A DNA stretch of 56,938 bases from an uncultured Clostridia bacterium (GCA_947626555.1 CANQSP010000003.1:1-56938), one strand, 5' to 3'; positions 19,361 to 29,366 are shown, numbered from the stretch's first letter. Made by a program: numbers and translations. Notes: generated from the letters alone by a model not told the origin.

Positions 19361-19768
19361 ATGGAAGAAAATCCAATGGAAGGACAATCAAATTCTAATC
19401 AAAATGCTCAACAACAACCACAAGTAAACGTAAATGTAAACAATACACAAACAGCAGAAAAAACATCAGGACTATGTATAGCAGCTTTAGTTTTAGGTAT
19501 AGTATCTTTAGTATTATGGTGTTTTTGGTTTATATCAGTTCCATGCGCAATACTTGCATTCATCTTAGGTCTTGTTGGACTAAAAAAACCAGGAAAAGGA
19601 ATGGCAATAGCAGGTGTTGTAACTGGTTTAATAACAGCTGTTACTTGGTTAATAACATTTATATATCTTGCTGTAGTAGTAGGAGCATTATCATCAGCTA
19701 ATGGTGATATTAATTCAGCATTACAAGATTATATGGATAACTATGGAAGTAGCTATTATAATTATTAA
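19361..19768 (+). CDS. DUF4190 domain membrane protein
   Basis: 135 residues. Residues 1-33 are hydrophilic and rich in Asn and Gln. Then come two long hydrophobic helices: GLCIAALVLGIVSLVLWC up to about residue 70, and a second pair after LKKPGKGMAIAGVVTGLI. The pattern AALVLGIVSL plus GKGMAIAGVVTGLI defines the DUF4190 family of small membrane proteins of unknown function. The C-terminus is tyrosine/asparagine-rich. A strong AGGGGGA site lies 8 bases before the ATG. It has its own promoter (19282) and a strong terminator (19794), so it is monocistronic. Confidence 0.75.
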   Translation: MEENPMEGQSNSNQNAQQQPQVNVNVNNTQTAEKTSGLCIAALVLGIVSLVLWCFWFISVPCAILAFILGLVGLKKPGKGMAIAGVVTGLITAVTWLITFIYLAVVVGALSSANGDINSALQDYMDNYGSSYYNY

Positions 19769-19793
19769 TAAAGAAATTTTGAATAAAAATTAA

Positions 19794-19838
19794 AAACTCT
19801 CATATAAATATATAAAACATTTATATGGGAGTTTTTTT
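19794..19838 (+). terminator. Terminator of the DUF4190 gene, overlapping the cwlD ribosome site
   Basis: AAACTCTCATATAAAT (19794-19809) pairs with ATTTATATGGGAGTTT (19819-19834), 16 bp with one G-U, followed by T 19832-19838. GGGAG (19827-19831) inside the right arm is also the best ribosome site for cwlD, whose ATG starts at 19839. In any read-through transcript that site would be hidden. Confidence 0.85.
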
Positions 19839-20550
19839 ATGATTGTATTAAGTGGTAAGAGATTATTATTAATGTTAAGTGCAGTATTAGTAGCTATTGG
19901 AGTATTTAGTATTAATATGAAAATGGAAGAAGAAACCATGCAAACTGTAGCATTACCTGTAAGTAATAAAGTAATTGTTATAGATGCACGGGCATGGAGT
20001 GCCAGATGAGGGTGCAGAGAGTAGTAATGGAACAACAGAAGCACAAACAAATTTAAAAATTGCACTAAAAGTTCAAAATTTATTAGAACAGAGTGGAGCA
20101 ACAGTAATATTAACAAGAAGTGATGAAAATGCAATATATGATATAGATAGTAAAACATTAAAAGAAAAGAAAGTATCAGACATAAAAAATAGAGTAAAAA
20201 TAGGAAATGAGTCTAGTGCAGACATATTTGTAAGTATTCATTTAAATAAAATTCCTCAATCTCAATATTGGGGTTGGCAGTGCTTTTATAAAGAAGATAA
20301 CGAAAAAAGCAAATTATTAGCACAAACATTACAGCAAAATTTAAACGAAGCCATCCAAAAAGAAAATAAAAGGGTTGCTATGAAAATTAATAATATATAT
20401 ATAATTAAACATGTGGAGATTCCAACAAGCATTGTAGAATGTGGTTTTTTATCAAATCCTGAAGAAGAAAAGTTACTTTTAGATGATGAATATCAAAATA
20501 AAATTGCTTGGGGAATCTACAATGGAATTATAGATTATTTTTATAATTAA
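19839..20550 (+). CDS. cwlD: CwlD-type N-acetylmuramoyl-L-alanine amidase, +1 frame break at CGG
   Basis: A zinc amidase (Amidase_3) of the CwlD family, which strips peptides from muramic acid to make the delta-lactam of spore cortex. The first 50 codons (19839-19988) encode a signal or anchor helix and end VIVIDA. The in-frame codon CGG at 19989 then breaks the frame. Skipping its C gives GHGVPDEG, the family's DAGHG zinc-binding motif, and the frame continues to 20550 with TRSDE, SIHLNKIPQS and VECGFLSNP. The downstream part is intact and conserved over about 185 residues, which argues against simple decay. It is either recoded at CGG or a pseudogene/sequence error. The stop codon lies inside a repeat that begins at 20547. 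Confidence 0.85.
19989..19991 (+). other. cwlD: CGG recoding site 1 (cwlD)
   Basis: In-frame GCA CGG G. Reading GCA then GGG (skipping C) joins VIDA to GHGVPDEG at the zinc-binding histidine. Without the shift translation ends six codons later. Confidence 0.75.
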
Positions 20551-20891
20551 ACTATTAGGGACGGGGTTAAATAGTTTAGCACAATTAATAATTTGCAAAG
20601 TAACAGTTAAACTATTAGGGACGGAGTTAAATAGTTTAACAATTTAATTGTTATATAGCAAAACATGAATATTATATATTTTGAAGTGGTTCGTGGGGAC
20701 CGTTTTAGAAAATGTTACGAACGTATGTGAGTTACATTTTCTTAAATGGGGCAACGCAAAAATATATAATATTCATGTTTTGCAAATAATATAAATAAAA
20801 TTTTGTTAAACTATTTAACTCCGTCCCTAATAGTTTAACTTAAAAATAAGCTTAGTGCTAAACTATTTAACCCCGTCCCTAATAGTTTAAC
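20547..20891. repeat. Nested palindromic repeat cluster
   Basis: Two forward copies of a 34-35-bp unit (20547-20580 and 20606-20640: AAACTATTAGGGACGG, then GGTTAAATAGTTT or GAGTTAAATAGTTT) and two reverse copies (20805-20839 and 20857-20891) flank a separate 126-bp element. The inner copies (20606-20640 and 20805-20839) are perfect 35-bp complements, and the outer pair also match. Each unit is itself an imperfect hairpin (AAACTATT/AATAGTTT). The first copy overlaps the cwlD stop codon. This region accounts for the long gap before the gene at 20958. Confidence 0.9.
20658..20783. mobile_element. 126-bp terminal-inverted-repeat element, copy 1
   Basis: A 25-bp perfect terminal inverted repeat starting GCAAAACATGAATATT encloses a core with GTGGGGACC and GTGAGTTAC, and an inner AGAAAATGT/ACATTTTCT stem. 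A related element lies at 33274-33417. It is too short to encode protein: a MITE-like element or a structured RNA. Confidence 0.7.
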
Positions 20892-20903
20892 GAATAATTT
20901 TCC

Positions 20904-20944
20904 TCTCTTGGTAAATAATATTAATATACAAATTTACCAAGGGG
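20904..20944 (+). promoter_or_regulatory. Hairpin covering a ribosome site
   Basis: TCTCTTGGTAAAT (20904-20916) pairs with ATTTACCAAGGGG (20932-20944), 13 bp with two G-U pairs. The right arm contains AAGGGG, the best Shine-Dalgarno-like sequence before ATG 20958, so translation of the giant enzyme may be controlled by opening this stem. The 13-base spacing to the ATG is long; GAAAG at 20946-20950 is an alternative site. Confidence 0.5.
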
Positions 20945-20957
20945 CGAAAGATTTTAT

Positions 20958-23900
20958 ATGGAATATAGAAATTTGAATATAAAAGGTGCAGTATTAAATA
21001 ATGATCAATTACAAAATTATTTGGAAAAAATTGCATCAGATCATGTACTTATAAATACAAGTGAAAAAGATACTTATCCAATTCCAAAATTAAAAGAAAA
21101 TTATGAGGTTATAAAGGAAATTTATAATCTTTTAAATGAGCATATAAAAATAGGATTGCCAATTCATCCAGCAGGAGAGTGGCTTTTAGATAATTTTTAT
21201 ATAATAGAAGAAACTATTAAAACGATAATAAAAGAATTACCACTAAAAAAATATGTAAGTTTTTTAGGTATTTCTAATGGAATGTATAAAGGGTTTGCAA
21301 GAGTTTATGTGCTCGCAGCTGAAATAGTTGCTTATACAGATAATAGAATAGATGGGAAAAATATAAGTGATTTATTAAATAGTTATCAAAAAAAGAAAAC
21401 TTTAAGTATGGAAGAAATATGGAATATAGGACTATTTATGCAAATAGCTTTAATACAAAACATAAAGGATATTTGTGAAAAAATATATTTTAGTCAGATG
21501 CAGAAGTATAGAGTAGAAAATATTATAGAAAGATTAGTGGAAAATAAAGATGAATTGAAATACAAAAATTTATCTAATTATAAGTCAAAAGTAAAAGGAT
21601 ATGGAGAGATGAAATATCCCTTTATTGAGTATATGTCATATAGACTAAAGCGTTATGGAAAATCTGCATCTGCATTTATGAATGTATTAGAAGAACAAGT
21701 AAATAAAATGGGTACAACCATTGATGAAGTAATACAAAAAGAACATTTTGATATAGCAGTAAAAAAAGTCAGTATGGCAAATTGCATAACAAGTATTAAG
21801 GAATTACTTAGAATAGATTTCTTACAAATATTTGAAAAAATAAATGGAGTAGAAGAAATATTAAAAAAAGACCCTGTAGGAATTTATCCTAAAATGGATT
21901 ATAAAACAAAAGAGTATTATAGAAATAAAATTAAAGAGCTTTCAAAAAAAACTAAAATATCTGAAATATATATTGCACAAAAAGTTCTAGAACTTGCTGA
22001 AAAGGCTAAACTATTAGGGACGGGGTTAAATAGTTTAGCAGGAAAAAATAGTAATAGTAATATTTCGCAAAATAAGAATGAAAGTGCTAAACTATTTAAC
22101 CCCGTCCCTAATAGTTTAGCCAATAGTATAGTCTCACATGTAGGCTATTATTTAATAGATGATGGCGAAAATATATTATTGGACAAACTTCAATCAGGAG
22201 TAAAGAAAAAGTTAAGTACCAAACTTAAAGTACGAAGGTTTTTGGCTACAATATGGGGAGCAAGTGTAGTTATAGATATACTAATTTGTATTTTACTGGC
22301 TTTACAGTTAAATATATTGACACGAGGAGCACAAGTACAATTTGGTAATATTGTTTTAATTATATTTACAGCAATTATTTTATTACTTCCAATTCAGGAA
22401 GTCATACAGCAAATAGTAAAACATGTAATGGGAAAAATAGTAAAGCCTAAAATTATTCCAAAGTTAGATTTTCAACACGGTGTTCCAAAAGAGGCTGCTA
22501 CTTTTGTGGTTATTCCAACTATAATTAAAAGTAAAGAAAAAGTTGCAGATTTGATGAAACGTTTAGAAGTATACTATTTAGCAAATAAAAGTGATAATTT
22601 GTATTTTGCTCTTTTAGGTGATTGTTCATCTGGAAAAAATAAAGAAGAAAGCTTTGATAAAGAAGTAAAAGAAGAGGGAATAAAACAGGTAAAATTATTG
22701 AATGAAAAATACAATGTTAAAGAAAATGAAATGCCGAAATTTAGCTTTATTTACAGAAAAAGATTTTGGAATGGAAGTGAAGAATGTTATTTAGGTTGGG
22801 AAAGGAAAAGAGGATTATTAAATCAATTTAATGAGTATTTATTAGGAAATGAAAAAAATGTTTTTAAAGTAAATACTTTAGAGAGTTGGAGGAAAAAAGA
22901 AAATTTAAAAGCACTAAATAAAAATGCAACAAGTAATACAGGGGTTGAAAGTGAATCTTATAATTTTGCTAAGATTAAATATATTATAACTTTAGATGCA
23001 GATACAGAATTAAGTTTAAATACAGGTTTGGAGCTAATAGGTGCAATGGAACATGTACTAAATGCACCTATGCTTAATGAACAAAAAGATTTGGTAATTA
23101 GAGGTCATGGGTTAATACAACCAAGAGTAGGAATAGATTTAGAGGCTAGTAAAAAGAATTTATTTACGAAGATATTTGCAGGAAATGGTGGAACAGATCC
23201 ATATACTAATGCCATTTCAGATGTATATCAAGATAATTTTGATGAAGGAATCTTTACAGGAAAAGGAATTTATAATTTAGAGGTTTTTTCTAGAGTTCTT
23301 AACAACGAAATTCCAGAAAATACTGTTTTGAGCCATGATTTATTAGAAGGAAGTTATTTAAGATGTGCATTAGCTACAGATATAATGTTATTAGATGGAT
23401 ATCCAGCAAATTATAACAGTTTTAAAACAAGACAGAACAGATGGGTTAGAGGAGATTTTCAAATTGCTAGTTGGCTGAGAAAATATATTATAGATAGAAA
23501 ACAAAATAAGAAAAAGAATCCACTTAACTTTTTATCAAAATATAAAATTTTCGACAATTTAGTAAGAGCTATAACTCCAATTTTTATAGTAATTTTATTA
23601 ATTATAGCTACTAGTTTATCTATAATTCAAAATTCTTCTATGTGGGAATTGTATGCTGTAGCAATTTTGGCAATTTTTATACCAACAGTCATAGACGTTG
23701 TTAATAAAATTATATATAGAAAAGAAGGACAAGATGGAAAGAAAAGTTTTAGTCCCAATATAAATTCTTTGCTTGCCAGCGTTTTGAGAAGTTTTATAAA
23801 TTTAGCTATACTTCCAGATAATAGTTATAACAACTTAAATGCTATAGTAAAAACAGTTTATAGAAAGTGTATAACTAAAAAGCATATGTTAGAATGGACA

Positions 23901-26900
23901 ACCTCAGAAGAAGCGGAAAAACTTGCAAAAACTGATTTACAATCATATTATTTTAATATGCTTCCAAATATTATATTGGGGGTATTGGGAGTACTAGTAG
24001 CTATAACTACACTAAATAATATTGTATCTAAAGGAATTGTTATTATTATATCCATTATATGGCTTATTGCACCGACTGTTATGTGGTATATAGGAAGAAC
24101 TAATAAAGTAACTAAAATAATAGATGAATTAAATGAGAAAGATAAGATTTATCTTTCCAATATTGGAATGAAAACATGGCAATATTTTAAAGATAATTTG
24201 ACTAAAGAAAATAATTATCTACCTCCAGATAATTATCAAGAAGATAGGACGCCTAAATTAGTTCCTAGGACATCTTCGACTAATATTGGATTAGCTATGT
24301 TGGCAGTAATATCAAGTTATGATATGAGATATGAGAAATTAGATGATACACTAAATTTATTAAATGAGATGATTCAAACTGTAGAAAAACTAGCTAAATG
24401 GAATGGTCACTTATATAATTGGTATGATATAAGAACGTTAGAACCATTGCTACCAAGATATATCTCGACGGTTGATAGTGGAAATTTTGTAAGCTATATT
24501 TATATTGTAAAAAAATTTTTAGAGGAAAATCTAAAAGTAGAAGAAGAGTCAAAAACTGAAAATAAAAAACGTGAAGATAATATTAATGAGCAAATAAGAG
24601 CTAATATTAAATATTTGAATGAATTAATTGAGAAAACTAATTTTAGTGTATTGTATGACGAAAGTAAAAGATTATTTTCAATAGGATATAATATAGAAGA
24701 AAATAAATTAACAGATTCATATTATGATTTACTTGCTTCAGAAGCAAGGCAGGCAAGTTTAGTAGCAATAGCAAAAAAAGATGTTTCGCCAAAACATTGG
24801 TATAATTTAAGTAGAACTCTTACAACATTAAATGGATATAAAGGACTTGTATCATGGGCTGGAACATCATTTGAATATTTGATGCCAAATATAAATGTAA
24901 GAAAATATGAAGGAAGTTTATTAGATGAATCTTGTAAATTTATGATTATGAGTCAAAAGGAATATGCTAAAAAATTAGGTGTGCCATGGGGATTTTCTGA
25001 AACAGCATTTAATGTAAAAGATTTAAACAACAATTATCAGTATAAAGCAATAGGTGTCCCATGGCTTGGATTAAAAAGAGGGTTAGACGAGGATATTGTT
25101 GTTTCTACCTATGGTTCATCAATGGCAATAACAGATGAACCTCAAGAGGTAGTAAATAATTTGAGAAAATTAGAAGAAAAGCAGATGTATGGTAAATATG
25201 GCTTTTATGAATCAATTGATTATACAGCTTCAAGATTAAAAAGAAAAGAAAGATATGCAGTTGTAAAAACTTATATGGCACATCATCAAGCATTAATATT
25301 ACTTTCATTAAATAATTTATTTAATGAAAAAATACTCCAAAAAAGATTTCATGATAATCCTGAAATAGAGGCAATAGATATTTTACTTCAAGAAAGAATG
25401 CCGGAAAGTATTATAATAACGAAAGAGCAAAAAGAAAAGACAAGCAAAATAAAATATGTGGATTATGAAGATTATGCACAAAGAGTTATTACAAAACCAG
25501 ATGCAGATTTACCATGTATAAATGTAAGGTCAAATGGGAAATATACTGTAGTTACAAACTCAAAAGGAAATGGATATAGTAAATATAAGGACATTTTAAT
25601 AAATAGATTCAAAGCTACCGCAGACGAAGCACAAGGCATATTTCTTTATGTAAAAAATATAAAAAATAAAAGAATTTGGAGTTCAAACTACGAAAGTTAT
25701 TTATCTAAGCCAGATAAAATAGAAATTACTTTTTCAGAAGATATAGATAAGATTTCAAGAATTGATGGGGCTATAGAAACTGTGTTTAAAAATACAATTT
25801 CGCCTGAAGATGCAGTTGAAATAAGAAATGTAACTTTAAAAAATACAGGAATTGAAAATGAAACCTTAGAAATAACAAGTATTTTGGAGCCAGTACTTTC
25901 AACAGAAATACAAGATTATGCCCATCCTGCATTTAATAACTTGTTTTTACAATATGAGCAAATAGGAGATACAATTTTAATAAAAAGGAAGGACAGAAAA
26001 AATACATCTAAGCAAATATATATGGCAGTAAATTTTTATACAAATAACAATACTATTGGAGATATAGAGTACGAAATAGATAAAGAAAGACTATATGGAA
26101 GAGGTAATATTGAAATTCCTAATATGGTAAAACTTTCAAAACCTTTTTCAAGAAGAATTGATTTAACAATAGATCCTATTATTGCAATGAGAAGGACCAT
26201 TTTATTAAAACCTAATGAAAGTATAAATTTAAGTTTTGTAATTGCTATTTCAGAAAATAGAGAAGATGTAATTAATTTAATAAGTAAGTATTGTAATTAT
26301 GAAAGTATAAGTAAAACTTTTGAATTAAGTACTGCTCGAACTGAAGCGGAAAATAGGTATTTAGGATTAAATTATAAAAATATATTAGATTACCAAAAAA
26401 TGTTGGGATATTTATTATTTAGTAATCCTTTGAAAGAAGTAGATTCGAATGAAGGAAAAAATTATAGTCAAAGTGAACTTTGGAAATATGGAATATCTGG
26501 TGATTTACCTATACTTTTAGTAAAAATTGCAAATGTAAATGATATATATGTTTTAGAAGATATATTAAAAGCTTATGAATTTTATAGAGCTAAGAATATT
26601 GAAATAGATTTAGTAGTTCTAAATAAGGAATCAAATAGTTACGAAAGTTATGTAAAAGAAGCGATTATAAATGCCATTTTAAATAGTAATTTAGGTTATA
26701 TGCAAAACATTAGAGGAGGAATTTTCGTAATAGAAAATACAGAAGATGAAGATTTATTTGATATTAGAGCGAATTTAATAATTGAGGCAAAGAATGGAAG
26801 TATAAATAGACAGTTAAAAGATTTAGAAGAAGAGTATATAGAAAATATAAAGGAGATTGGCTATGAACCTCAAAAATTAGGAGTAACTGAAGAAGAAAAA

Positions 26901-29366
26901 ATATCTAAACCACTTAATGCAGATGAGCTTAATTATTATAATGAATATGGTGGTTTTTCCAAGGATGGAAAAGAGTATTATATTAGAATAAATAAGGAAA
27001 ATAGGCTTCCTACAGTATGGAGTAATATTCTTACAAATGAAAATTTTGGAACGATAGTTACGGAAAGTTTAGGAGGATATACTTGGACAAATTCAAATAG
27101 TAGATTAAATAAAATTACAGCATGGTCTAATAATCAAGTTTTGGATATTCCGTCTGAAATAATTTATTTACAAGATGCAGAAAGTTTAAAAACTTGGTCA
27201 ATCGGGGCAAATCCTATGCCAGACGATAATGATTACTATATAACTTATGGTTTTGGGTATGCGAAATATATGCATACAAGTAGTCAAATTTCTCAAAATT
27301 TAACAGTATTCGTTAGCAAAAATGAAAATATAAAGATAAATTTACTAAATTTAAAAAACTTAGAACCACGAAAGAAAAAGCTAAAATTAGTATATTATAT
27401 AAAGTTGGTAATGGATGAGGATGAACTTAAATCACAAGGTTATATAGAAGTTAAATTTAATAAGAATGCCAATGTATTAGAAGCTAGAAATTTAGCTAAT
27501 AGTGATTTTAAAGATATAGTTTATATTTCTAGTAGCGAAAAAATACAGTATTTTACTGCAAGTAAAAAATTTTTTGTAGGCAATGGAAGTTTAGCAAATC
27601 CTGAAGCATTAAAAAGAGTAGGTTTAAATAATGAAAGTTCGTTTAACACAAATGATGTGTTAGCAATTCAAATGGAAGTAGAATTAGAAGCGTTCGAATC
27701 AAGGGATATATCAATACTTCTAGGTGCTGAAAAAGAGCAAATCAATTGTGAAGATAATGCATATAAATATTGTAAAATAGGAAATTGTATTAATGAGTTG
27801 GATAGTGTTCAAAATTATTGGAAGAATACAGTAAATAGAGTAGAGGTAAAAACTCCAATGGAATCGTTTAATATACTTTTAAACGGATGGCTTAATTATC
27901 AAATAATAGCAAGTAGACTTTGGGCAAGAACAGGATTTTATCAATCTGGTGGTGCATACGGCTTTAGAGACCAGTTACAAGATACAATAGCTTTAAAATA
28001 TATAAATCCAGACTTTATGAAAAATCAAATTATAAAGCATAGCAAGCATCAGTTCATAGAAGGAGATGTTGAACATTGGTGGCATGATTCTACGTCAAGG
28101 GGAATAAGAACAAGGTTTTCAGATGATTTATTGTGGCTTGTGTATTTAGTTATTGAATATATTGAATTTACAGGAGATTATAATATATTAAAAGAGGTTA
28201 CTCCATATAGAAAAGGTGAAATTTTGGAAGATGGAGTAGATGAAAAGTATGATTTATATACTGAATCTCAAGAAGTAGGTACGATTTTTGAGCATTGTAT
28301 AAGAGCAATAGAAAAATCACTTAATTTTGGAGAAAATGGGTTGCCTAAAATTGGTTCAGGTGATTGGAATGATGGTTTTAGTACTGTTGGAAATAAAGGA
28401 AAAGGGGAAAGTGTATGGCTTGGATTTTTCTTATATGATGTATTAAATAGATGGATTCCAATTATGGAGAAATCATATATAATAAATGAAGAAAATAATG
28501 AAAAGATAGATTTAATAGAAAAATATAAAAACATAATAGAAAATTTAAAAAGAGCATTAAATAATAAAGCTTGGGATGGAAGATGGTATAGAAGAGCATA
28601 TACAGATGATGGAAATATTTTAGGAACTATAGAAAATGAGGAATGTAGAATAGATGGTATTTCTCAAAGTTGGGCAACAATTTCTGGTGCGGGGGATAAT
28701 GATAAGAAATATATTTCTATGGAAAGCTTAGAAAATCATTTAATAGATAGAGAAAATGGAATAATAAAATTATTAGATCCACCTTTTGAAAAAAGTAAGT
28801 TGGAACCAGGTTATATAAAGGCTTATTTGCCAGGTACAAGAGAAAATGGAGGACAATATACACATGCAGCAATATGGGCAATTATTGCAGAAGCAAAACT
28901 TGGTTTTGGAGATAAAGCAGTAGAATTATTTAGAATGATAAATCCTATAGAACATTCAAGGACAAGGGAAGCAGCTAATAAATACAAAGTAGAGCCATAT
29001 GTTATAGCAGCAGACATTTATGGTCATTCAAATTTAGCAGGTAGAGGTGGTTGGACATGGTATACAGGTTCGAGCAGTTGGATGCAAATTGCAGGAATTG
29101 AATATATATTAGGACTAAAAATAAAAAATAAAGTATTAAGATTAGAACCATGCATTCCAGCAACATGGAAAGAATATTTTATAAGATATAGATATGCAAA
29201 TACAATTTATAATATAACTGTAAAAAGAGAAGAAAGCTTAACACCAAATAATGAAGTGTTCAATACAAGTGTAAAGAAGTTTATAGTTAATGGTAAACAA
29301 ATAGAAGAAAAAGAAATTTTGCTTGATGAAAATGGTGGAATTATAGAAATAGAAGTGGAAATTTAG
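20958..29366 (+). CDS. Cyclic beta-1,2-glucan synthase-like glycosyltransferase/phosphorylase
   Basis: 2802 residues, close to the length of NdvB/Cgs-type cyclic beta-1,2-glucan synthases. An N-terminal cytoplasmic region is followed by membrane segments near residues 430-490. A GT84-type glycosyltransferase domain follows, with LDADTEL (about 680), SHDLLEGSYLR and the QNRWVRGD motif (about 825), then more membrane segments (about 865-1040). The C-terminal half holds GH94-like glucan phosphorylase/chain-length modules, with GSGDWNDGFS (about 2468) carrying the expected catalytic Asp. The family makes beta-1,2-glucan from UDP-glucose and trims or cyclises it at the membrane. A 116-bp palindromic repeat (22005-22120) lies in frame at residues about 350-388. 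No in-frame CGG occurs. The stop codon abuts another repeat at 29365. Confidence 0.85.
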   Translation: MEYRNLNIKGAVLNNDQLQNYLEKIASDHVLINTSEKDTYPIPKLKENYEVIKEIYNLLNEHIKIGLPIHPAGEWLLDNFYIIEETIKTIIKELPLKKYVSFLGISNGMYKGFARVYVLAAEIVAYTDNRIDGKNISDLLNSYQKKKTLSMEEIWNIGLFMQIALIQNIKDICEKIYFSQMQKYRVENIIERLVENKDELKYKNLSNYKSKVKGYGEMKYPFIEYMSYRLKRYGKSASAFMNVLEEQVNKMGTTIDEVIQKEHFDIAVKKVSMANCITSIKELLRIDFLQIFEKINGVEEILKKDPVGIYPKMDYKTKEYYRNKIKELSKKTKISEIYIAQKVLELAEKAKLLGTGLNSLAGKNSNSNISQNKNESAKLFNPVPNSLANSIVSHVGYYLIDDGENILLDKLQSGVKKKLSTKLKVRRFLATIWGASVVIDILICILLALQLNILTRGAQVQFGNIVLIIFTAIILLLPIQEVIQQIVKHVMGKIVKPKIIPKLDFQHGVPKEAATFVVIPTIIKSKEKVADLMKRLEVYYLANKSDNLYFALLGDCSSGKNKEESFDKEVKEEGIKQVKLLNEKYNVKENEMPKFSFIYRKRFWNGSEECYLGWERKRGLLNQFNEYLLGNEKNVFKVNTLESWRKKENLKALNKNATSNTGVESESYNFAKIKYIITLDADTELSLNTGLELIGAMEHVLNAPMLNEQKDLVIRGHGLIQPRVGIDLEASKKNLFTKIFAGNGGTDPYTNAISDVYQDNFDEGIFTGKGIYNLEVFSRVLNNEIPENTVLSHDLLEGSYLRCALATDIMLLDGYPANYNSFKTRQNRWVRGDFQIASWLRKYIIDRKQNKKKNPLNFLSKYKIFDNLVRAITPIFIVILLIIATSLSIIQNSSMWELYAVAILAIFIPTVIDVVNKIIYRKEGQDGKKSFSPNINSLLASVLRSFINLAILPDNSYNNLNAIVKTVYRKCITKKHMLEWTTSEEAEKLAKTDLQSYYFNMLPNIILGVLGVLVAITTLNNIVSKGIVIIISIIWLIAPTVMWYIGRTNKVTKIIDELNEKDKIYLSNIGMKTWQYFKDNLTKENNYLPPDNYQEDRTPKLVPRTSSTNIGLAMLAVISSYDMRYEKLDDTLNLLNEMIQTVEKLAKWNGHLYNWYDIRTLEPLLPRYISTVDSGNFVSYIYIVKKFLEENLKVEEESKTENKKREDNINEQIRANIKYLNELIEKTNFSVLYDESKRLFSIGYNIEENKLTDSYYDLLASEARQASLVAIAKKDVSPKHWYNLSRTLTTLNGYKGLVSWAGTSFEYLMPNINVRKYEGSLLDESCKFMIMSQKEYAKKLGVPWGFSETAFNVKDLNNNYQYKAIGVPWLGLKRGLDEDIVVSTYGSSMAITDEPQEVVNNLRKLEEKQMYGKYGFYESIDYTASRLKRKERYAVVKTYMAHHQALILLSLNNLFNEKILQKRFHDNPEIEAIDILLQERMPESIIITKEQKEKTSKIKYVDYEDYAQRVITKPDADLPCINVRSNGKYTVVTNSKGNGYSKYKDILINRFKATADEAQGIFLYVKNIKNKRIWSSNYESYLSKPDKIEITFSEDIDKISRIDGAIETVFKNTISPEDAVEIRNVTLKNTGIENETLEITSILEPVLSTEIQDYAHPAFNNLFLQYEQIGDTILIKRKDRKNTSKQIYMAVNFYTNNNTIGDIEYEIDKERLYGRGNIEIPNMVKLSKPFSRRIDLTIDPIIAMRRTILLKPNESINLSFVIAISENREDVINLISKYCNYESISKTFELSTARTEAENRYLGLNYKNILDYQKMLGYLLFSNPLKEVDSNEGKNYSQSELWKYGISGDLPILLVKIANVNDIYVLEDILKAYEFYRAKNIEIDLVVLNKESNSYESYVKEAIINAILNSNLGYMQNIRGGIFVIENTEDEDLFDIRANLIIEAKNGSINRQLKDLEEEYIENIKEIGYEPQKLGVTEEEKISKPLNADELNYYNEYGGFSKDGKEYYIRINKENRLPTVWSNILTNENFGTIVTESLGGYTWTNSNSRLNKITAWSNNQVLDIPSEIIYLQDAESLKTWSIGANPMPDDNDYYITYGFGYAKYMHTSSQISQNLTVFVSKNENIKINLLNLKNLEPRKKKLKLVYYIKLVMDEDELKSQGYIEVKFNKNANVLEARNLANSDFKDIVYISSSEKIQYFTASKKFFVGNGSLANPEALKRVGLNNESSFNTNDVLAIQMEVELEAFESRDISILLGAEKEQINCEDNAYKYCKIGNCINELDSVQNYWKNTVNRVEVKTPMESFNILLNGWLNYQIIASRLWARTGFYQSGGAYGFRDQLQDTIALKYINPDFMKNQIIKHSKHQFIEGDVEHWWHDSTSRGIRTRFSDDLLWLVYLVIEYIEFTGDYNILKEVTPYRKGEILEDGVDEKYDLYTESQEVGTIFEHCIRAIEKSLNFGENGLPKIGSGDWNDGFSTVGNKGKGESVWLGFFLYDVLNRWIPIMEKSYIINEENNEKIDLIEKYKNIIENLKRALNNKAWDGRWYRRAYTDDGNILGTIENEECRIDGISQSWATISGAGDNDKKYISMESLENHLIDRENGIIKLLDPPFEKSKLEPGYIKAYLPGTRENGGQYTHAAIWAIIAEAKLGFGDKAVELFRMINPIEHSRTREAANKYKVEPYVIAADIYGHSNLAGRGGWTWYTGSSSWMQIAGIEYILGLKIKNKVLRLEPCIPATWKEYFIRYRYANTIYNITVKREESLTPNNEVFNTSVKKFIVNGKQIEEKEILLDENGGIIEIEVEI
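22005..22120. repeat. Palindromic repeat pair inside a coding sequence
   Basis: A forward copy (22005-22039) and its perfect 35-bp reverse complement (22086-22120) of the same unit as at 20547-20891, separated by 46 bp, lie within the glucan synthase gene. In frame they encode KLLGTGLNSLA and KLFNPVPNSLA. The reading frame stays open across them. Confidence 0.92.

Noticed and set aside
21917..22123. Minus-strand open frame across the in-gene palindrome
   Set aside because: Its apparent similarity to the sense protein (AKLLGTGLNSLA) comes from the perfect inverted repeat, not from a gene.
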